From assembly GCA_949316495.1 (NCBI GenBank), contig OX439005.1:40918682-40982681 (forward strand): a DNA stretch of 64,000 nucleotides, given 5' to 3'. Below, piece by piece: positions 62,050-64,000 of this stretch (its first letter is position 1; each line of letters opens with the position of its first letter). The notes under the pieces are model-generated. The model did no database searches and was not told the origin of the DNA. It saw only the letters and a list, made by a program, of their open reading frames with translations. Origin of the DNA: Amphiduros pacificus (lineage: Eukaryota > Annelida > Polychaeta > Phyllodocida > Hesionidae). A program made the translations under genes and the position numbers.

Positions 62050-63545
62050 ATCACCTACAGGAAAGCAATATCCAGAGCATATTCCAATCAGCATATTTGG
62101 AATTCCATAGCACTGAAACGGCACCTCTCAAGGTACAAAATGATATACTGATGGATATTTGATACCATAAAGTACTGTTTAATAGATTTGAAAAGAGATG
62201 TGGAGTGAAAGGTACTGCTATACAATGGTTCAAGTCATATTTGTCAAATAGAGAACAATATGTAACTATTGAGGGAAAATTGTCTGAAAATGGTGTGCCC
62301 CAAGGATCTGTTCTGGGCCATCTTCTTTGCAACATATATATGGAACACCTTACAGAGATCATAGGAAAATATGGTCTGAGACATATATATGCTGATGATA
62401 TTCAGCTCTATATCTCAATGGATCCTAAGTCTGCACCTAAAACCAAATACCATGCATTGAAATGGAAGAATGCATTATGGATGATGTTAACAAATTATTA
62501 TTAGATAACAAGATGAGGACAAACGATGGAAGGCCACGGGACGTGGCGCAGTTGGTTAGAGTGCCAGCTTATTAGCATCAGTTCCTCTGTGGTGATCCAA
62601 ATGTCGTGGGTTCGAACCCCGGCCGTGCCAGGATTGAAGTCATGATACAATTTCCCACATGAGCTGAGGCCGGTGCCTAAAGGGTTAACCTTGTAAATCT
62701 GTGACCGGGTGAGTTGTCATGTCAAGGACCTGCGACATGACAATTCAGTGAGGCAGCACTATATCTGCTACAAGTAGGTCTCATCACGAAATGACTGAAA
62801 TACTGTTGAAAGTGATGTAAAACCCCAAACAAACAAACAAACGATGGAAAGACTGAAATGGTAATTTGTGGTAAAAACTCTCATTTTAAAGAATGGGTTT
62901 ATTCCAGACACAATTAAGGTTGGAGATACTTGTATTTCAAGATCTGCCAATGTTAAAGACTTTGGTATGATACTCGATGAAGAATGCACCTTGAAACAAC
63001 AGGTAAAGAAAATGTGCAAAATGTTTTTTCATGCAAAATCTATCACTATTTATGGATTGTTTAGATAAAAAAAACCCAGCAAATACACTTGCTCATGCAT
63101 TTGTTACCCTTGACTTACTGGAAACTCACTCCCATCTGGCCTACCAAAATGTGAAGCAGACTATTTGAAAAAATTGGAGACCTCTGTAGCAAGATTGATA
63201 GGAAACATAAAAAACACGATCATATAACAGGCAAATTAATGGTTTTAAACTGGCTACTGATGAAAGCAAAAATCGACTTAAAAATAGCTTTGCTTACCTG
63301 GAAAGTACAAAATGGAAAATGGAAAATAATGGATACATGGTAACTAAAACCAATATGCGTATGTAGTTATGGTGCCTTTGTTATGGTGCCTTATGGTGAG
63401 GTATATGCGCCTAAACTATGGAATGTCCTGACCCTTCAAGTGAAAACTTGCAAATCACTCTTAATACCTTCAAGAAGAGATGTTCTGTGGTTCATTAAAA
63501 AAGGTCAATGACCTAAGTAAACAGCTCTTAAAATTGGTTATAAAG
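62050..63545 (+). mobile_element. LINE fragment, reverse transcriptase, CR1/L2-like, split by a SINE
   Basis: From a relic of QSAYLEFHSTETAPLKVQND the frame continues through GTAIQWFKSYLSNREQYVTI, GVPQGSVLG and HIYADDIQLYIS (the YADD motif) to 62504. After the SINE (62532-62836) it resumes with KTEMVICG-like sequence and a C-terminal part near 63080-63540. Several frame shifts and stops show an inactive copy. It is 5'-truncated. Confidence 0.85.
62532..62836 (+). mobile_element. tRNA-derived SINE, well preserved, 13-bp target duplication
   Basis: The head has A box TGGCGCAGTTGGTTAGAGTG (62544-62563) and B box GGTTCGAACCC (62609-62619), the internal Pol III promoter. A body with AGGGTTAACCTTGTAAATCT follows, and the tail is (AAAC)n. 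It is flanked by ACAAACGATGGAA at 62519-62531 and 62837-62849, and interrupts the LINE. The copy at 4770-5065 belongs to the same family. Confidence 0.93.
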
Positions 63546-63721
63546 TCCTATTTGGTTCAAAAACATTACTATCACAGAGGTATTTACAGTATCACAATCC
63601 TCACAATGAAATAATAAAGTTATTGCAGTTTGCACAATATGAAAATCAAAATACTCAATCAAGATATATTTAATAATAGTATAAAGGCGAGGATCCTAAG
63701 ATGATCTGCGACAACGATCGC

Positions 63722-63782
63722 AGTCCCTACCAAGACCAACAACGGTTTCGATCACTTTGATCTCTTCAGTTGGATGGGGACT
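63722..63782 (-). ncRNA. Second hammerhead ribozyme motif
   Basis: On the minus strand: core CTGAAGA (63769-63763), stem II GATCA/TGATC (63762-63758 with 63754-63750) with loop AAG, then GAAA (63749-63746). Stem III is ACC/GGT around the 6-base loop GTTGTT, and the cleavage triplet GTC ends at 63734. Stem I pairs CCAA (63773-63770) with TTGG (63733-63730) and, past an internal loop, AGTCCC with GGGACT (63782-63777 and 63727-63722). All conserved core bases are present. The host element is not identified; Penelope-like or other retroelement origin is likely. Confidence 0.8.
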
Positions 63783-64000
63783 GACTGCGTTATCCTATGA
63801 TTTGTTTATATATGGAGCTTGAGGAGGTGCAGGCACCTCTGGAGGTGCTGCACCTCCTCTCATGGCGCCTCTGGAGCGGAGGTGTTTGTGGGTCACGTTA
63901 CCTCATTGTGGAGGTGCTGTGAGGGACCCCCCACGAAGGGAGTTGCGTACAGTGTTATATGAGCGATATAATATCTTTAAAACCACGTTTTGGTCGATTA
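63783..64000. other. GC-richer end of window
   Basis: Contains GGAGGTGCAGGCACCTC- and GGAGGTGCTGCACCTCC-type palindromic direct repeats. Possibly the body of the element that carries the hammerhead motif; it continues beyond the window. Confidence 0.4.

Noticed and set aside
62544-62620. A possible tRNA gene
   Set aside because: The A and B boxes belong to the head of a SINE with tail and target duplication; a proper acceptor stem is not seen.

Overview
The window is animal nuclear DNA: spliced genes with GT-AG introns, a SINE with a tRNA-like head, LINE reverse transcriptases, a Penelope-like retroelement, TIR transposons and many minisatellites. Protein similarity recalled from memory, the repeat style and GTCTGTCTGTCCGTCC-type dispersed repeats suggest a lophotrochozoan, probably a mollusc. 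This is inference; nothing in the window proves the phylum.

Two host genes lie head to head. On the minus strand, 3137-13808 holds the first four coding exons of MOK, a MAK/MRK-type protein kinase; the rest of the gene lies beyond base 1. On the plus strand, 17478-57455 holds what looks like a complete WDR81 gene of 27 coding exons and about 1,990 residues: an N-terminal kinase-like region, a BEACH domain, a helical/disordered middle and C-terminal WD40 repeats. About 3.7 kb separates the two start codons. WDR81 works on endosomes, where with WDR91 it restrains the class III PI3-kinase; MOK is linked to cilia.

Layout. 1-3136: MOK intron with a 39-bp minisatellite. 3208-12972: a large MOK intron carrying a SINE, a 3.76-kb foldback DNA transposon with an 8-bp target duplication, and a 28-bp minisatellite. 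13809-17477: intergenic and promoter DNA with a (TC)n/(AT)n tract and a 26-bp minisatellite. 17565-24562: WDR81 intron 1 with a TIR MITE and a 3.66-kb insertion (6-bp target duplication) that contains a second TIR element filled by a 31-bp minisatellite. 24563-57455: the remaining WDR81 exons and introns. 57456-64000: downstream DNA with two LINE fragments, a dated SINE insertion and a second hammerhead ribozyme motif.

The most unusual thing seen is in WDR81. In at least five introns a minisatellite starts exactly at the 5' splice site, and its unit copies the exon-intron junction: intron 10 (55 bp, about 43 copies), intron 11 (42 bp), intron 14 (31 bp), intron 24 (30 bp, about 74 copies) and intron 26 (33 bp, about 17 copies). 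Arrays therefore carry many decoy 5' splice sites. In intron 26 every copy is in frame and open, so a shifted donor would add whole 11-residue repeats; intron 24 also stays open for about 890 bases. Intron 6 shows the mirror case, a duplicated 3' splice site. The second highlight is two hammerhead ribozyme folds on the minus strand, one at the 3' end of a Penelope-like element in WDR81 intron 12 and one at 63722-63782.
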